Shown in pieces: positions 12,240 to 23,826 of a stretch of 64,000 bases of DNA (positions are counted from its first letter, which is position 1; the number at the start of each line of letters is the position of its first letter). This DNA is from Gigaspora rosea (taxonomy: Eukaryota > Glomeromycota > Glomeromycetes > Diversisporales > Gigasporaceae): NCBI GenBank assembly GCA_003550325.1, contig QKWP01000629.1:102443-166442 (forward strand), given 5' to 3'. The notes under the pieces were generated by a model. The model did no database searches, was not told the DNA's origin, and worked only from the letters and a program-made list of their open reading frames with translations. A program made the position numbers and the translations under genes.

Positions 12240-15200
12240 AATAAGCAATGAAATCGATATTAAGAGTTCCTTTTTGATTCTTCTATTATTACAAAAATAT
12301 TCGTTATTGTAGTTTGGGATTCCCGATTTTTGATTTTTCTTAAAAACTTACTAATATGAGAAGTAAAATAGTAAATTCGTTGATTCCAAGAATAAACAAA
12401 GTTGCTTGAACGATATCTATTGTTGTAAAATTTTTGTGGTTTGTTGTAAAAAGGCTATTGGTTGAAATGAAAAACTCATTGAATATCTTTTACTAATAAA
12501 AATTGGGTTTATTACGTATTATCGTCTTAACGATAAACACACTTAATTAACTTTAAATAGTTTGCATTAAATAAAATTTATTCCCGATACTTTTTGATTA
12601 ATTCATTGTGGCACTTGAGAGCGACCATAGTCAAATTTTCGCAATGCTCAACTAATATTTTGTGGGTGTAATGTTAAAAGTTTCTGTACCTAATTATGTA
12701 GTCTAGTTTTGAACTATACCAATATTGTACATTATTTAGATAGGTCCAGCTTTCGTAAAATCATTGTCACCTGTATATAAATATGTTATTTTGAATTTTA
12801 CTGTCATCACAAAGTACTTTATTACGTAGCTCTACAAAGTTGAATGAACGCTATATTGAATTTTTATACAGATTTACAAACTCAATGTAGACTTATATGA
12901 TTAAATTTTTATATATAATCTGATTTAATACTTCACATATAATCTGATTTAATACTTCACTTTATTATTTAATAAAGTTCTGAGCATTAAAATTGCTATT
13001 TAAGACTTAAATAAAAAAAGATAGTAAATAACGATATTATATTTACGAAGCACCACCTTTACAATTACCATTCATTGTTTGTAGCTGAATTACGTTATAG
13101 CTTTATTTTTTATGACAATAAATATCCAAATTGGAATTATCGAAGTTGGGCTGGCATTGGCCCTAGCAATAGCTGCTAATGAATGCGGTGTAACTTCATC
13201 TGTATAATTTGGCTTCTGTTACACAAAAATATGCATGTGAAATTTTTTCAAAATTACATTTTTGATACGAACAATATAAGTCAACTAATGAGCTAATCAA
13301 AAAAGTAACAATTAATGTATTTTTGTACTACGTTGACTAAATGTTAAAGAATTTGAATTTTTTTGTTTCTTTAAAAAAATGGGCTCTGAACAACTTCATG
13401 AACTTGGTTACAATTATCAACATGGTATCGGTGTTAAGAAAGACGAAAAGAAGGCTTTTGATTATTACATGAGATCTGCTGAGTTAGGAAATTCAGAAGC
13501 GATGATTGATGTTGGTATTTGTTATGATGAAGGAATTGGAATAGAAATAAGTTACCAGAAAGCATTTGAATATTATAAGAGATCTGCTGATTTGGATAAT
13601 GCTAAAGGAATGTGTAATGTTGGTTTTTGTTATGGTGATGGAAGGGGGGTTGATCAAGATTATTATAAAGCATTTGAATACTTTGAAAAAGCTGCTAATA
13701 TGGGTGATAAAGTTGCAATGAGTAATATTGCTCGATATTATCGAAATGGTATCGGTACAAAGAAAGATATTCAGAAGGCAAATTATTGGTTCAAAAAATA
13801 TAGAAGTCTTTTGAAAACTAATAAATCACCAGATCACATCAATCCTGAACTTAAGAAAATATTAGACGATGAAAGGTTTAAATTATCTTGGATTGATTAT
13901 GATGAGTTAAGAATTATCAAGGAATGGGGAAAAGGAGGATTTGCGACTGTATATTGGGCAACATGGGTTGATAAAATTAATAATATGTGGTGGCATGTTG
14001 CACTTAAAGTAATTCATGATTCAAACGAAAATATGCAAGAATTCATCCAGGAATTGACAAATTATTGTGAAATTGGTTACGTAAATCCTTCATTCTTGAA
14101 CTGTTTTGGAGTGTCAAGTAATGATTATGGTGATTATATTATTGTCATGCAGATTGCACCAAAAGGTTCGTTGCGCCAAAATCTTGTACAAGTATCACAA
14201 TTGGAATGGAAAGATAAGTTGAGTCTCTTGTATTATATAGCTTTGGATCTTGAGTCGATTCATTCGCAAGAACTCGTCCACAGAGACTTACACAGCGGAA
14301 ACATTTTGCAACATTATAGTTTGCACGATGCATAACATATATCACCGATCTTGGGCTTTCTAAAAAAGAAAAGGAAGGAAAAATTTGTGGAATTCTACCG
14401 TATATTGCACCTGAAGTTTTGGTAGGTCAACCGTATACTCAAGCATCAGATATTTACAGTCTTGGAGTAATCGCGACAGAAATTTCGAATGGACAAAGAG
14501 CATTTGATGGAATTCCATTTGATGATTATCTTGTATCAAAAATCATTGGTGGATTAAGACCAGAATGTTTAGAATCAGATTGTTATATTAAATTAGCTAT
14601 GAGATGTATGGATATAGATTTTGGTAACCGGCCTACTGCAACTGAAATTATTGAAATAATTACTCGATGGTTGGATGAAATAGATCAGGAAGATGATCAT
14701 GAAATTAAAAAACAAATTTTGGAAGCCAATGAGATTAAACCTGAACCGATTAATCAAATACATTCACAGGAAATGTATACTAGCAAGGTATATGATACGA
14801 AAAAATTTTCCAAATATATTAGTAAATCGATGAGTATTGTAGAAATCTCGAGCAATTTCTCAAATTTAGATTTAGATTAAATTATTTAAAATATGAGTTT
14901 ATGTAATTTACGTTTAGGAAGGGGCAACTATAATAAATTTTCATAGTATCAAATCTTTCTACATATTTAATTCCGGTATATTACAGAGATAAATATTTTC
15001 TTTTACTTTCTAAAAATTTTTCTTATCATTTGTATTCTAAATGGATTTTCTTGAAAATTAAAAATCTTTTTAATAACATTTTTTTGCATATAAATTCTAT
15101 CTCAAGAATCCTTTGAAATCTATACTTCTAATTATGATCTAGAAAACTGCGTTTAAAAGATAATTGTTTAAAAGACAATAACTGATAACTGGGATCAAGT

Positions 15201-16640
15201 TTCTTTGTAGCTTTTAAATAAAAAGTCGTAATTTGCAAAGATACTAATTGTATCAATGCAATGTAATATGACTTTATCCAGCATTTTTAAATAAATTTGT
15301 TTTTAAAAAAGATTGATACTTTTAATAGCATAATAATAGCAGTTTATCGTTTTTAATTTTAAAATCAAATATTAAAGTACAATGCATAGAATTATTATGA
15401 CCGATAGTAAAATATATTAATTGTTCTAAATTTGATTTAGCATCGATTTATTGGCTTGAAATTTATTATGAGGAAAATCTATTAATTTTAGTTCAATATA
15501 GGAATTATCTCGTCTATTGATTGAAATTTTTTTTTATTCTTACATCTTCGTTCCTCACAATATAATTATTTGTCCATTGTTAATACCATCTACTCAACTT
15601 CAGATTTTTCTGGTCACTTTAAAGTATCGGGTCCTATACCCCGCTTGCCAACTCAGGTATGCAAAATTCATTTAATATTCTTAAAAATAAATATGGTTCA
15701 TTTTAGTATCGTAATAAGAGGGTTTTCCTATAGATATTTCATATCTGCAGCTGTTGTCAATTTTTATTTGTTATGGATAACCCTGACAGTCCTAGGTTTA
15801 AATGATTTTAAATCTATGATCCGAATTAAACCCCAATCACCGAAAATATGATCACAGGAATCACATATGATGTGTGTTCAAAATTACAAATTACTTGATA
15901 ACTAATTTACTGAAGCTTTGCTGCAAAATTACATAAAGATATACACAAAATTCATAATTTACATTCCATCTGAAGCAATAAAATTTTCTGCGTTTGTGAG
16001 TATAGAACCTGGATTTAATTTACAATCTTCAATAAGGAACCGAGTTGTTTGGTGCATGTAAAAAAGAACATGCACCTAGAGAACATGCGTTTAAAAGGTT
16101 AAACTTCACAATAGTATAAACTGTAAATGCTCAAATGCTCGTAAATACTCGCGTTATGCAATGATAAATCTCAATAATGCGTTGAATCTTATTTTTCATT
16201 CATGCATTATTTTATTCAATTTTTTTTTTTTTTAGAATTATTATGAAATATAGGACAATGAAATTAGAATTTAAAGAATTCAAACGAAGTAAATCTATTT
16301 ATAATATAAAGAATCAAAGATCTTTAAAAAATAAAAGTATATTACTAATGCAGAGAATCGTTCATTGAAGCTATAAAATTTCAAAAAGAGAAGAAAATAG
16401 TATTATATAACGTATCAAACGTATACAACAAGTGATTCCCACGACTTTTTTTTTGGTTTAAATTGGATATATACAGTATTTAAATTTCTAAATGCAGTAC
16501 ACCGGTAAGCATGGTTTGTGTCGATATCTGGCATAATATATTATTTGAATAAATATAAATGCAAATGTTAAATGTTCAGATGTGTATACTTACGTGCAAA
16601 GAATATACAATAGATTATGCGGCCTTCAATTAATTTTAAC
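12240..16640. repeat. Segmental duplication, copy B
   Basis: Partner of 6070-10450. It ends where the large hAT element starts (16642), so the hAT may have inserted into or recombined at the right edge of this copy. The short ORF at 15570-15851 lies in the downstream noncoding flank shared with copy A and is not a gene. Confidence 0.85.
13379..14880 (+). pseudogene. Sel1-repeat protein kinase, copy B (one frameshift)
   Basis: The start ATG at 13379 gives MGSEQLHELGYNYQHGIG and enters four Sel1 repeats (about residues 8-140), then a kinase domain with GKGGFATV (glycine loop), VALKVIHD, HRDLHSGNIL, and after the break DLGLSKK, APEVL and a C-lobe with RPTATEI. The only visible lesion is a five-base insertion near 14331-14336 (GCATAACATATATC against GCATATATC in copy A), which ends the frame at 14335, just before the DLG motif; the frame resumes and runs to TAA at 14880. 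Without it the protein would be about 500 residues. The tail after residue 460 is Ser/Lys-rich and not conserved. Whether the frameshift is real or an assembly error decides if this is a functional gene. Confidence 0.85.
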
Positions 16641-16654
16641 TAGTGCTCCGAACG

Positions 16655-16740
16655 GGTCGGGTCGGGTCGGGTTGAATAACTTTCGGGTTAGCACTTCAAC
16701 CCAACCCGAACCCGACCCGAACCCGACCCGAAACTTTGTC
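16655..16740. repeat. Left subterminal GGGTC array of the hAT
   Basis: Runs of CGGGT followed by the inverted ACCCG runs (16696-16733) form a strong hairpin. The clustered 5-6 bp motif next to the tip is the usual arrangement of hAT transposase binding sites; that role is inferred. Confidence 0.7.
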
Positions 16741-17201
16741 AAAGGTGATATCAAATTTTGATCTTTCGCTCTCTCTACTAATTTATTTTTTATTTTTTAT
16801 ATTAAATTTTTAATTTTATTTTAAGTTGAATTATTTAATTTATTATTATAGCATATTAAATAAATTTAAGATTAATATATAGTAGTGCTTTTTATTATTT
16901 TATTTTAAAATTTAAGTAAATTATTAATTTATCTATATAAATATAATATAATATAATCATGTTTTTTTTATTAATTTAGAATATTAATTTATTTTTATTA
17001 TATTTTTTAAAAAATAGTTATATTAAATAATACTTGTAATACTAATATTATAGTTACATATAAAATTAATATATATAGATTATTATTAAAACAATAAACA
17101 AAAAAATTATAAATTTCTTTAGTTTAAAGTTAGAGTCTAAGCTATTATTAGAATTAAAAATTTTTTATTTTATAATACTGATCTTTATATTAGTGCGAAT
17201 C

Positions 17202-17653
17202 AACAGGAGAGACCGTCCCAAATTAGGAAATAGTCAGAACGATCATTACACAATTCATTAAAGTTTTTTTATACAGTTTACAATAATCTTTTCGTGAGGT
17301 CATCGTGGCTTATTCGCATTATGAAACGTGATCAAATTAGTACAAACTTGTGACTTTCATATTATACTTTAATAAAATAGTTGGATTCAAGAGGATTCAC
17401 CAGATATTTATATTATAACTTATAAATACAGAAATTGTAATATAAATATCCACGATCCTCTTGAATCCAACTATTTTATTAAAGTATGATATGAAAGCCA
17501 CAAGTTTATATACTAAGTTGATCATGTTTCATAATGCGAATAAGTCACGATGACCTCATGAAAAGAGTATTGTAAACTGTATAAAAAAACTTTAATGAAT
17601 TGTGTAATGATCATCCTAACTATTTCCTAATTTGGGATGGTCTCTCCTGTTGA
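17202..17653. mobile_element. Long palindromic MITE nested in the hAT
   Basis: Arms of about 210 bases are near-perfect inverted copies (for example AACAGGAGAGACC at the left tip, GGTCTCTCCTGTT at the right). The direct repeat GCGAATC flanks it (17195-17201 and 17654-17660), giving a 7-8 base target duplication. No coding capacity. It lies between the hAT left end and its transposase. Confidence 0.85.
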
Positions 17654-17663
17654 GCGAATCTAT

Positions 17664-18008
17664 TTGTCATCGGCGGTGACAGTCACCAAGTTGCAATTGA
17701 CCAATCACATCACGGGATCAGGTGTAACGTTTATATAATCCAAAAGTGAAGAAAACATCAAAAATTCATGATAGCATAAAACTTTACCTATAAAATTACC
17801 TTTTGTGTTCTAATTAAAAAAATTTCTTGTGAAATTTTACTATATAATATTCTCAACCCCAACCCTAACTCAAACTATTTCTGACTCTAATGACAATTAA
17901 CTTCTAATCCTAACCCTAATGACAATTAACTTTAGTATTTGTTTTGATCCTGTAACACAATCTGGTTGGTTATTTGTAATCCAGTGACTGTTACTGCCAC
18001 TGACAACT
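17664..18008. mobile_element. MITE with GTCA...GGCGGTGACAGTCAC ends
   Basis: Left end 'gtcatcggcggtgacagtca' pairs with the right end read in reverse, 'gttgtcagtggcagtaacag'. It begins only a few bases after the previous MITE, so the two inserted side by side. Internal motif GATCAGGTGTAA at about 17718 is shared with other MITE-like loci here. Confidence 0.55.
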
Positions 18009-18740
18009 AGATTATTTCTATTATACTATATTTGTATAATTTATTAAATAATATAATTATAATATTAATACTAGTATAATTTAGTAAAACTATTAAAAAA
18101 TTTTATTATATTTAATTTAAAATTAGACTTATTTAAATTATTATTAAATATAACTAATTTTAATATCTAGTTAATTAACTGCTCTATTATTCAAATAAAT
18201 TGGTTTAATATTAGAGTTAGAGTAAGGCCTATATTAGAGTTAGAATGTGTTATTATATGTAAAACTAGATGTTAAAAATTTTTACTTAAAAGTCTAAAGC
18301 TAATTTTATAATAAATTTTAAGATATTTACAATTTTTAATATTTTCTTAAATTTTATAAATAAATTTATTATTTTGTTATACAAGATTCTGTATTTGATT
18401 AGTAAATTATATAGAGTAATTAAATTACTAAGGAGATAAATTAGCAACATTTATTATTATTATAGTATAAAATAATTTTAATTTAAATAATATAAAAATT
18501 TTATTAATAAATATATAGTATTAAAATAAAAATATTAATAAATATTTATTCATTTTCAAATTTTAAATAAAATATAAATTTATTTATATAAATAAATAAA
18601 AGATAAAATAATAATATAATATAATATAATATTTAAATAAAAATTAATAGGAAAAAAGTTTGAATTTACAAACTAAAAAAAACCTATTACTAATAATAAA
18701 TATTAATATATAAATAAAATTTAAATAGATTTTTAAAAAT
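18009..18740. other. AT-rich 3' region of the hAT
   Basis: Nearly pure A/T sequence between the nested MITEs and the transposase stop codon. No gene or structured repeat is visible. Confidence 0.5.
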
Positions 18741-21637
18741 TTAATCTACATTATTTTTTAATTTTAATTTTAACCAACTTTTTAAACACATACAAATTTT
18801 AATTGTATTTGAATTTAAACTATATCTTTTAGCAGAAATCAAATCAGCACTACTTGAAAAAATACATTCAACAGGAACACTTGTTCCTAAAATATAAAAA
18901 TTTATATTAATTTTATTAAATAATTATAATAATTTTATTTTATTATAATATTTAAAATTAAAAATATACCAGGAATTGCTAAATAATCTTTAGCCATTTT
19001 TGATAAATTTGGATATTCTATTTCATGAAGCTATTTTTAAATTAAATTAAATTATTAGTTAATTATATAGTATATTAAATATATTATAATAAATATTTAC
19101 CTTCCAAAATGTTAATATATCTATATCATAATTTAATGGTGGTTCATTCAAATATTTTACAAGTTCATCAAATTCAATATGTTTTCTTTTTTCAAACATA
19201 TAAGCTATAAGTCCACTTGCTTTATTATTTGTTTGATTATTATTTTTATTTTCTGTTTGTCTATATTTATTTTTCCATAAATTAATAATTTGTTGTTTGT
19301 ATATTTCAATAAGTTCATCATCAAATTCTTGATCTTTAAAATATTGTAACTTAAGACGTGGATCAATAACTATTAATAAAAATATAATTAAAAATTAGTT
19401 ATTAATTATTTAATAAATAAATTTAAATTACATACTTGTAGAAATAATATAAACAAGTCCATTTGTTGTTGGAAAATATTTATATAATTTATTTTTGGCT
19501 TTGCTAATAGCAGAAATAATATCATTAGAATAAGAATCTTCATTAAGAAATTTTTCAATTATATTTAATAAATAATTATAAATAGGAATTGAATAGCTAA
19601 GTGTTGGATAATTAGATGCACTTATTTCAAGAGTAGCTTCCTTAAAACACTAATAAAAAATTTAAAAATAATAATATATATTATAATAGTTATAAATTAA
19701 TAATATATATTATAATATTTATAAATTATTATATATATATATATTATTTTTATTCACCTCTAAAATATTTTTTATTTGTTTTAATTTATTCCATTCAGCA
19801 TTTGTTAATGAAAATTTTGTAAGACTTCTATCTGTTAAAATTAATTCATCTAATGGCTAAAATATAAATTAATATTTAGTAAATAAAATTAAAAAATATA
19901 TATATAAATTTACTTGTTGTAAAATTAAAGCTCTTTCCAACATATCATATGTAGAATTCCATCGTGTTTTTACATCAACAATTAATTCTAAGTTTTTAAT
20001 ATTTGAAATAAAACATTGTCTGCTAAAACGTTCACGTTTTTGTGGAGATTTACGAATTTTAATTATTATTTTCTTTAACTACAAATATAAAATTATATAA
20101 TTAATAAATTTTAGTATTTTTTATAGTATTTTATTCTATAAAATATAAATTTTATTATTAATTTTATATTTAAAAATATAAATACTATAAATATTACAAA
20201 TATTTTAAAAATAAATAATATATTTAAAATAAATTAATTATACTTTTCCAAGTGCTCCTAAAGTATTTATATCAGATATTTCATCATCACTATTCTCTTC
20301 AGAATTATCACCTTCATCATTATTATTATTATAAAAAGATTTTAAAATTTCCTGAACAGCTAGATTTATAATATGTGCAAGACAATATATATGTTGATTT
20401 TTAGAATCAAATTCTAAATTTTTATTATTAAAATTTTCTTCTAAATTATTAAACATTGAATTCATATTTGTAGCATTATCAGTAGTAATACCCAAAATCT
20501 AAAAATAAAATAATAATTAGTTATTAATTAATATTTTATAAATAATAAAATATAAATACTTTTGTTAAAAATAATAAAATATAAATACTTTTGTTAAAAG
20601 ATTATTTTCTTTTAAAATTTTAAAAAATACTTCAGCTAAATTTTTGCCTGAGTGAGAGCCTTCAAAATAACTAAACTCAATAGTACAATGTTGAAGTTGC
20701 CAATTATTTGAAATCCAATGTGCAGTTACTCCAAGATAAGATTTTTGATTTCTAGATGTCCAGCAATCAAGAGTAAATGAAATTTTACTAGAAATTTCTT
20801 GAAATTGTTTTTGCAGATTAGCTTGTTCAGTATTAAAAATTTTAGAAATTTTGTTAGTAATAGTATCAGCTGAAGGAATTTTTGCATTATTATTGAGTCT
20901 TTTAATCATTATTTGAAAAAATTTATTTTCAACAACAGTAAAAGATTGATCATCAGAAATAATCCAATTAATTAAATCTTTAAGCCAATCTTCTTGTGTG
21001 AATAACTATTTAAATAATATTTAAATTAATTATTATTATTGATAAAAAATAAATAAATAATAAAAAATATTTACTAATTTATCTTTTTGAATAAACTTAT
21101 CTAATGCTCCAATAGTTTTTTCTTTTGCAATTAATTTTTTATGATTTTTTTCAAGATGTCTTTTTAATACTGATGTTGATTTATCTTTTGAAATTTTATA
21201 AGTTTGACTAAAAATTATAATAAATAATTATAAATAATATTAAAATTTTATAAATAATATAAATATTAATATTAAAAATTAATATTTTACCTGCAATAAT
21301 TGCATTTATATTTTTTAGCTTGTTGATCTATAGTAAAATGATTATGAACAATAGATTTAAGCTTTTTTTTATTATCTGTTTTAGTATTTGCATTTTCTTC
21401 ATTAGGAGTATTAGGAAAATTTTCTTCTATAATGATATTTTCTTCCATAAGAATATCCTCTTCATTTACTTGATTAGAATTTGTTTCATCTTCATCACTA
21501 GATGTTTCATTATCTTCAACAAAATTTTCTTCTTGGTTTGAACTATTATTTGATATATCATCATCAATAATTTCTGAAATATTACTTTCAATAATATAAT
21601 TTTCATCAAGAAAAAAATTTGATTCATCAAATTCCAT
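18741..21637 (-). CDS. hAT transposase, ten exons, apparently intact
   Basis: Cut-and-paste transposase. Minus-strand exons by GT..AG splicing: 21637-21291, 21207-21075, 21005-20589, 20498-20244, 20078-19914, 19856-19758, 19649-19436, 19369-19101, 19030-18970, 18886-18741; total 2106 bases, exactly 702 codons with the TAA stop. Introns are 57-165 bases and almost pure A/T. The N-terminus (to about 95) is acidic Asn/Glu-rich; then a BED-type zinc finger split over exons 1 and 2 (CNYC ... HLEKNH); the RNase H-like core has FTLDCWTS and GITTDNATN with the catalytic-type Asp residues, CLAHIINL, then DVKTRWNSTYDMLERA; the C-terminus is the hAT dimerisation region (DYLAIPGTSVPVE, CMCLKSWLK). No internal stop occurs when spliced. 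The donor of exon 3 lies in a 29-base tandem duplication; only the choice at 20588 keeps frame. Exon borders are my reading and need transcripts. Confidence 0.9.
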
Positions 21638-21759
21638 ATTTAATTTCTAAATAATTTAAAGATTAAAATAATAAATTAATTATAAAATATAATAAGTAAT
21701 TTGTTAAAATTTTAAAAAAATTAATTGTTCTAATTTTATTAGATATTTGAATTTTAATT

Positions 21760-22860
21760 AAAGATACCTTGACAACTAACTAATCAAATTCAATAAAAAA
21801 AATTTTATTTTAATTCTTTAAAATTATAGAATTTGAATAAAAAATTTAATTGATTTTAGTCAGATAGTTGTTAAGATATCTTTGCTTAAAATCAGAGAAT
21901 AATTCAAAATGTTCATCAAAATTAAAGTTATACAAAATTCTAAAACTTTAAGTGAAGATATTTTAATAATTACTTAAGCAAAATCGATAAATTTTTTTGT
22001 ATTTTAATTCTACAATTCTATAGAATTAAAAAAAAAAAAAATCATTAACTTTGATCAGGTGGTTATCAAGATATTATTACTCAAATACAGTAAATAATTC
22101 AAAATATCTATCTAAATAGATGCTATAGCAAAATTTTTTTAAATATTTAAGTGAAGATATCTTGACAATTACCTGACCAAAATCAATAAATTTTTTTATT
22201 TTAATTCTACAACTCTGTAGAATTCAGATAAAAAAGTTTTTATTAACATTGAACAATTGGTTGTCAAGATATCTTTATGCAAAGTTAGTAAACAATTTAA
22301 AATATTTATTAAAATATATGTTGTAACAAAGGTTTTTTAAATTTTTAGGGAAGATATCTTGACAACCACCTAAACAAAAGCAATGAACCTTTCTTATTTT
22401 AATTTTACCATTCTGTAGAATTCAAATAAAAAAATTTTTATTAACCTTGAACAGTTGGTTGTTGAGATATCTTCATGCAAAGTAAGTAAACAATTTAAAA
22501 CGTCAATCAAAATAGATGTTGTAGCAAATTTTTTTTAAATTTTTAGGAAAGATATCTTGACAACTACCTAACCAAAAGCAATGAATCTTTTTTATTTTGA
22601 TTTTACCATTTTGTAAAATTCAAATAAAAAAAATTTCATTAACTTTAACCAGGTGGTTATCAAGATATCTTCACTCAAAGTCAGTAAACAATTCAAAAAT
22701 AGATGCTATACTAAAATTTTTTAAACCTTTGAGCGAAGGTATCTTGATAGCCACCTGATGAAAATCGATAAAATTTTTTTATTTGAATTCTACAAATCTG
22801 TAGAATTCAAATAAAAGAAGTTTTATCAAATTTGATGAAGTGGTTGCCAAGATATTATTA
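21760..22860. repeat. Array of palindromic satellite units, about 195 bp period
   Basis: The motif GATATCTTGACAACYACCT alternates with its reverse complement AGGTGGTTGTCAAGATATC. Forward copies lie near 21766, 21955, 22147, 22350, 22550 and 22735; inverted copies near 21865, 22055, 22245, 22448, 22648 and 22838. Each pair forms a palindromic unit with an A/T-rich centre around 'attctacaattctgtagaat'. It lies between the transposase start and the right hAT end. Confidence 0.85.
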
Positions 22861-23279
22861 TAATTTTAGAGTATAACCTTTAAGGTAATTTAATATGTAC
22901 TTACTATTTTTAAAAACAATTTCGTTGCAAATAAAGATAATTTCGTTGCAAAAAAAATTAAAATTTAGACTGAGGTAAAAAAATAAATATTTAATATAAA
23001 TATATAATATATTTACTGAATGATTAATAAAATTATTACTATATTTGCTTCAAATAAATTAGCATATAATTTGTTAAAGATATACAATTTTAGCTTATTA
23101 TAGTTTAAAGATCAGAATATTCGTCATATTAATTTTAAATTAGTTAAAATGCATTCATTTAAGATCTACTATCATGAATGCAAATATGTTTATTAAAGAT
23201 TTAAATAAAGTACATATTTATCTATGATTTGCTAGAATAAAAAAATAATATTTCTACTTTGGGTTATCTATAATATTTC

Positions 23280-23412
23280 GAGTCGGGTCGGGTCGGGTTC
23301 GGGTCGGGTTCATTGCCAACCCGAACCCGACCCGAACCCAACCCGAACTTTTCGGGTTCAATTTTTCTAACCCGAACCCGACCCGAAAGTTTCGGGTTGA
23401 CCCGACCCGATT
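23280..23412. repeat. Right subterminal GGGTC array of the hAT
   Basis: Alternating CGGGTCGGGT and ACCCGAACCCGACCC blocks over about 130 bases, able to fold on themselves and to pair with the left array at 16655-16740. Likely transposase-binding region by analogy with other hAT ends. Confidence 0.7.
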
Positions 23413-23740
23413 AGGAGCACTGGTACGTACGTACGTCCATCCATTTCAATTACTATTCCATTTTGACAATGATATTATAACCATTCCATTCATATGTTTT
23501 AATAATTTAACACTTTCTTTCTACATCGACTCCATTTCATAGAGATATGCAAAGTCATATGTTTCACTGACATGGCTAGTGAACCAAGTTGATCTGATGG
23601 TTAACGGGTAATCAATATATGGGGACCCACAGCAAAAGGATGCTTTGGGACAATCATATGATTTTGAGAAAGTCATGACCAAGATTGGATAATAGTATAG
23701 TATCAAAATAATTAAGCGATTCTTTTGCTGTGAGCTCCCG

Positions 23741-23750
23741 TATAAAAAAA
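23741..23750 (+). promoter_or_regulatory. TATA box of the serine protease gene
   Basis: TATAAAAAAA lies 77-86 bases before the ATG at 23827, just after the CTCCCG step. It is the only good TATA-like element immediately upstream of this otherwise compact gene. Confidence 0.55.
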
Positions 23751-23826
23751 GGTCATTAATGAAGGGCTTAGAGACAACACCAACAGCTTTTGTATTTTCA
23801 TTACGTATCAGTACAATTATACAATA

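Larger units (their letters stand above)
16642..23422 (-). mobile_element. Autonomous hAT transposon, 6.8 kb
   Basis: Terminal inverted repeats: left AGTGCTCCGAACGGGTCGGG (from 16642) and right, as reverse complement, AGTGCTCCTAATCGGGTCGG (ending 23421). Both ends carry dense GGGTCGGGT/ACCCGACCC subterminal arrays. The transposase is on the minus strand at 18741-21637. Two MITEs (17202-17653, 17664-18008) are nested at the left and a palindromic satellite (21760-22860) at the right. The flanking 8-mers (ATTTTAAC left, GTACGTAC right) do not match, so either a flank was rearranged after insertion or the limits are off by a few bases. Confidence 0.85.

Noticed and set aside
16642-23422. Alternative donor for hAT exon 3 at 20559
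   Set aside because: It adds 29 bases and breaks the frame; the site is a tandem duplicate of the working donor.
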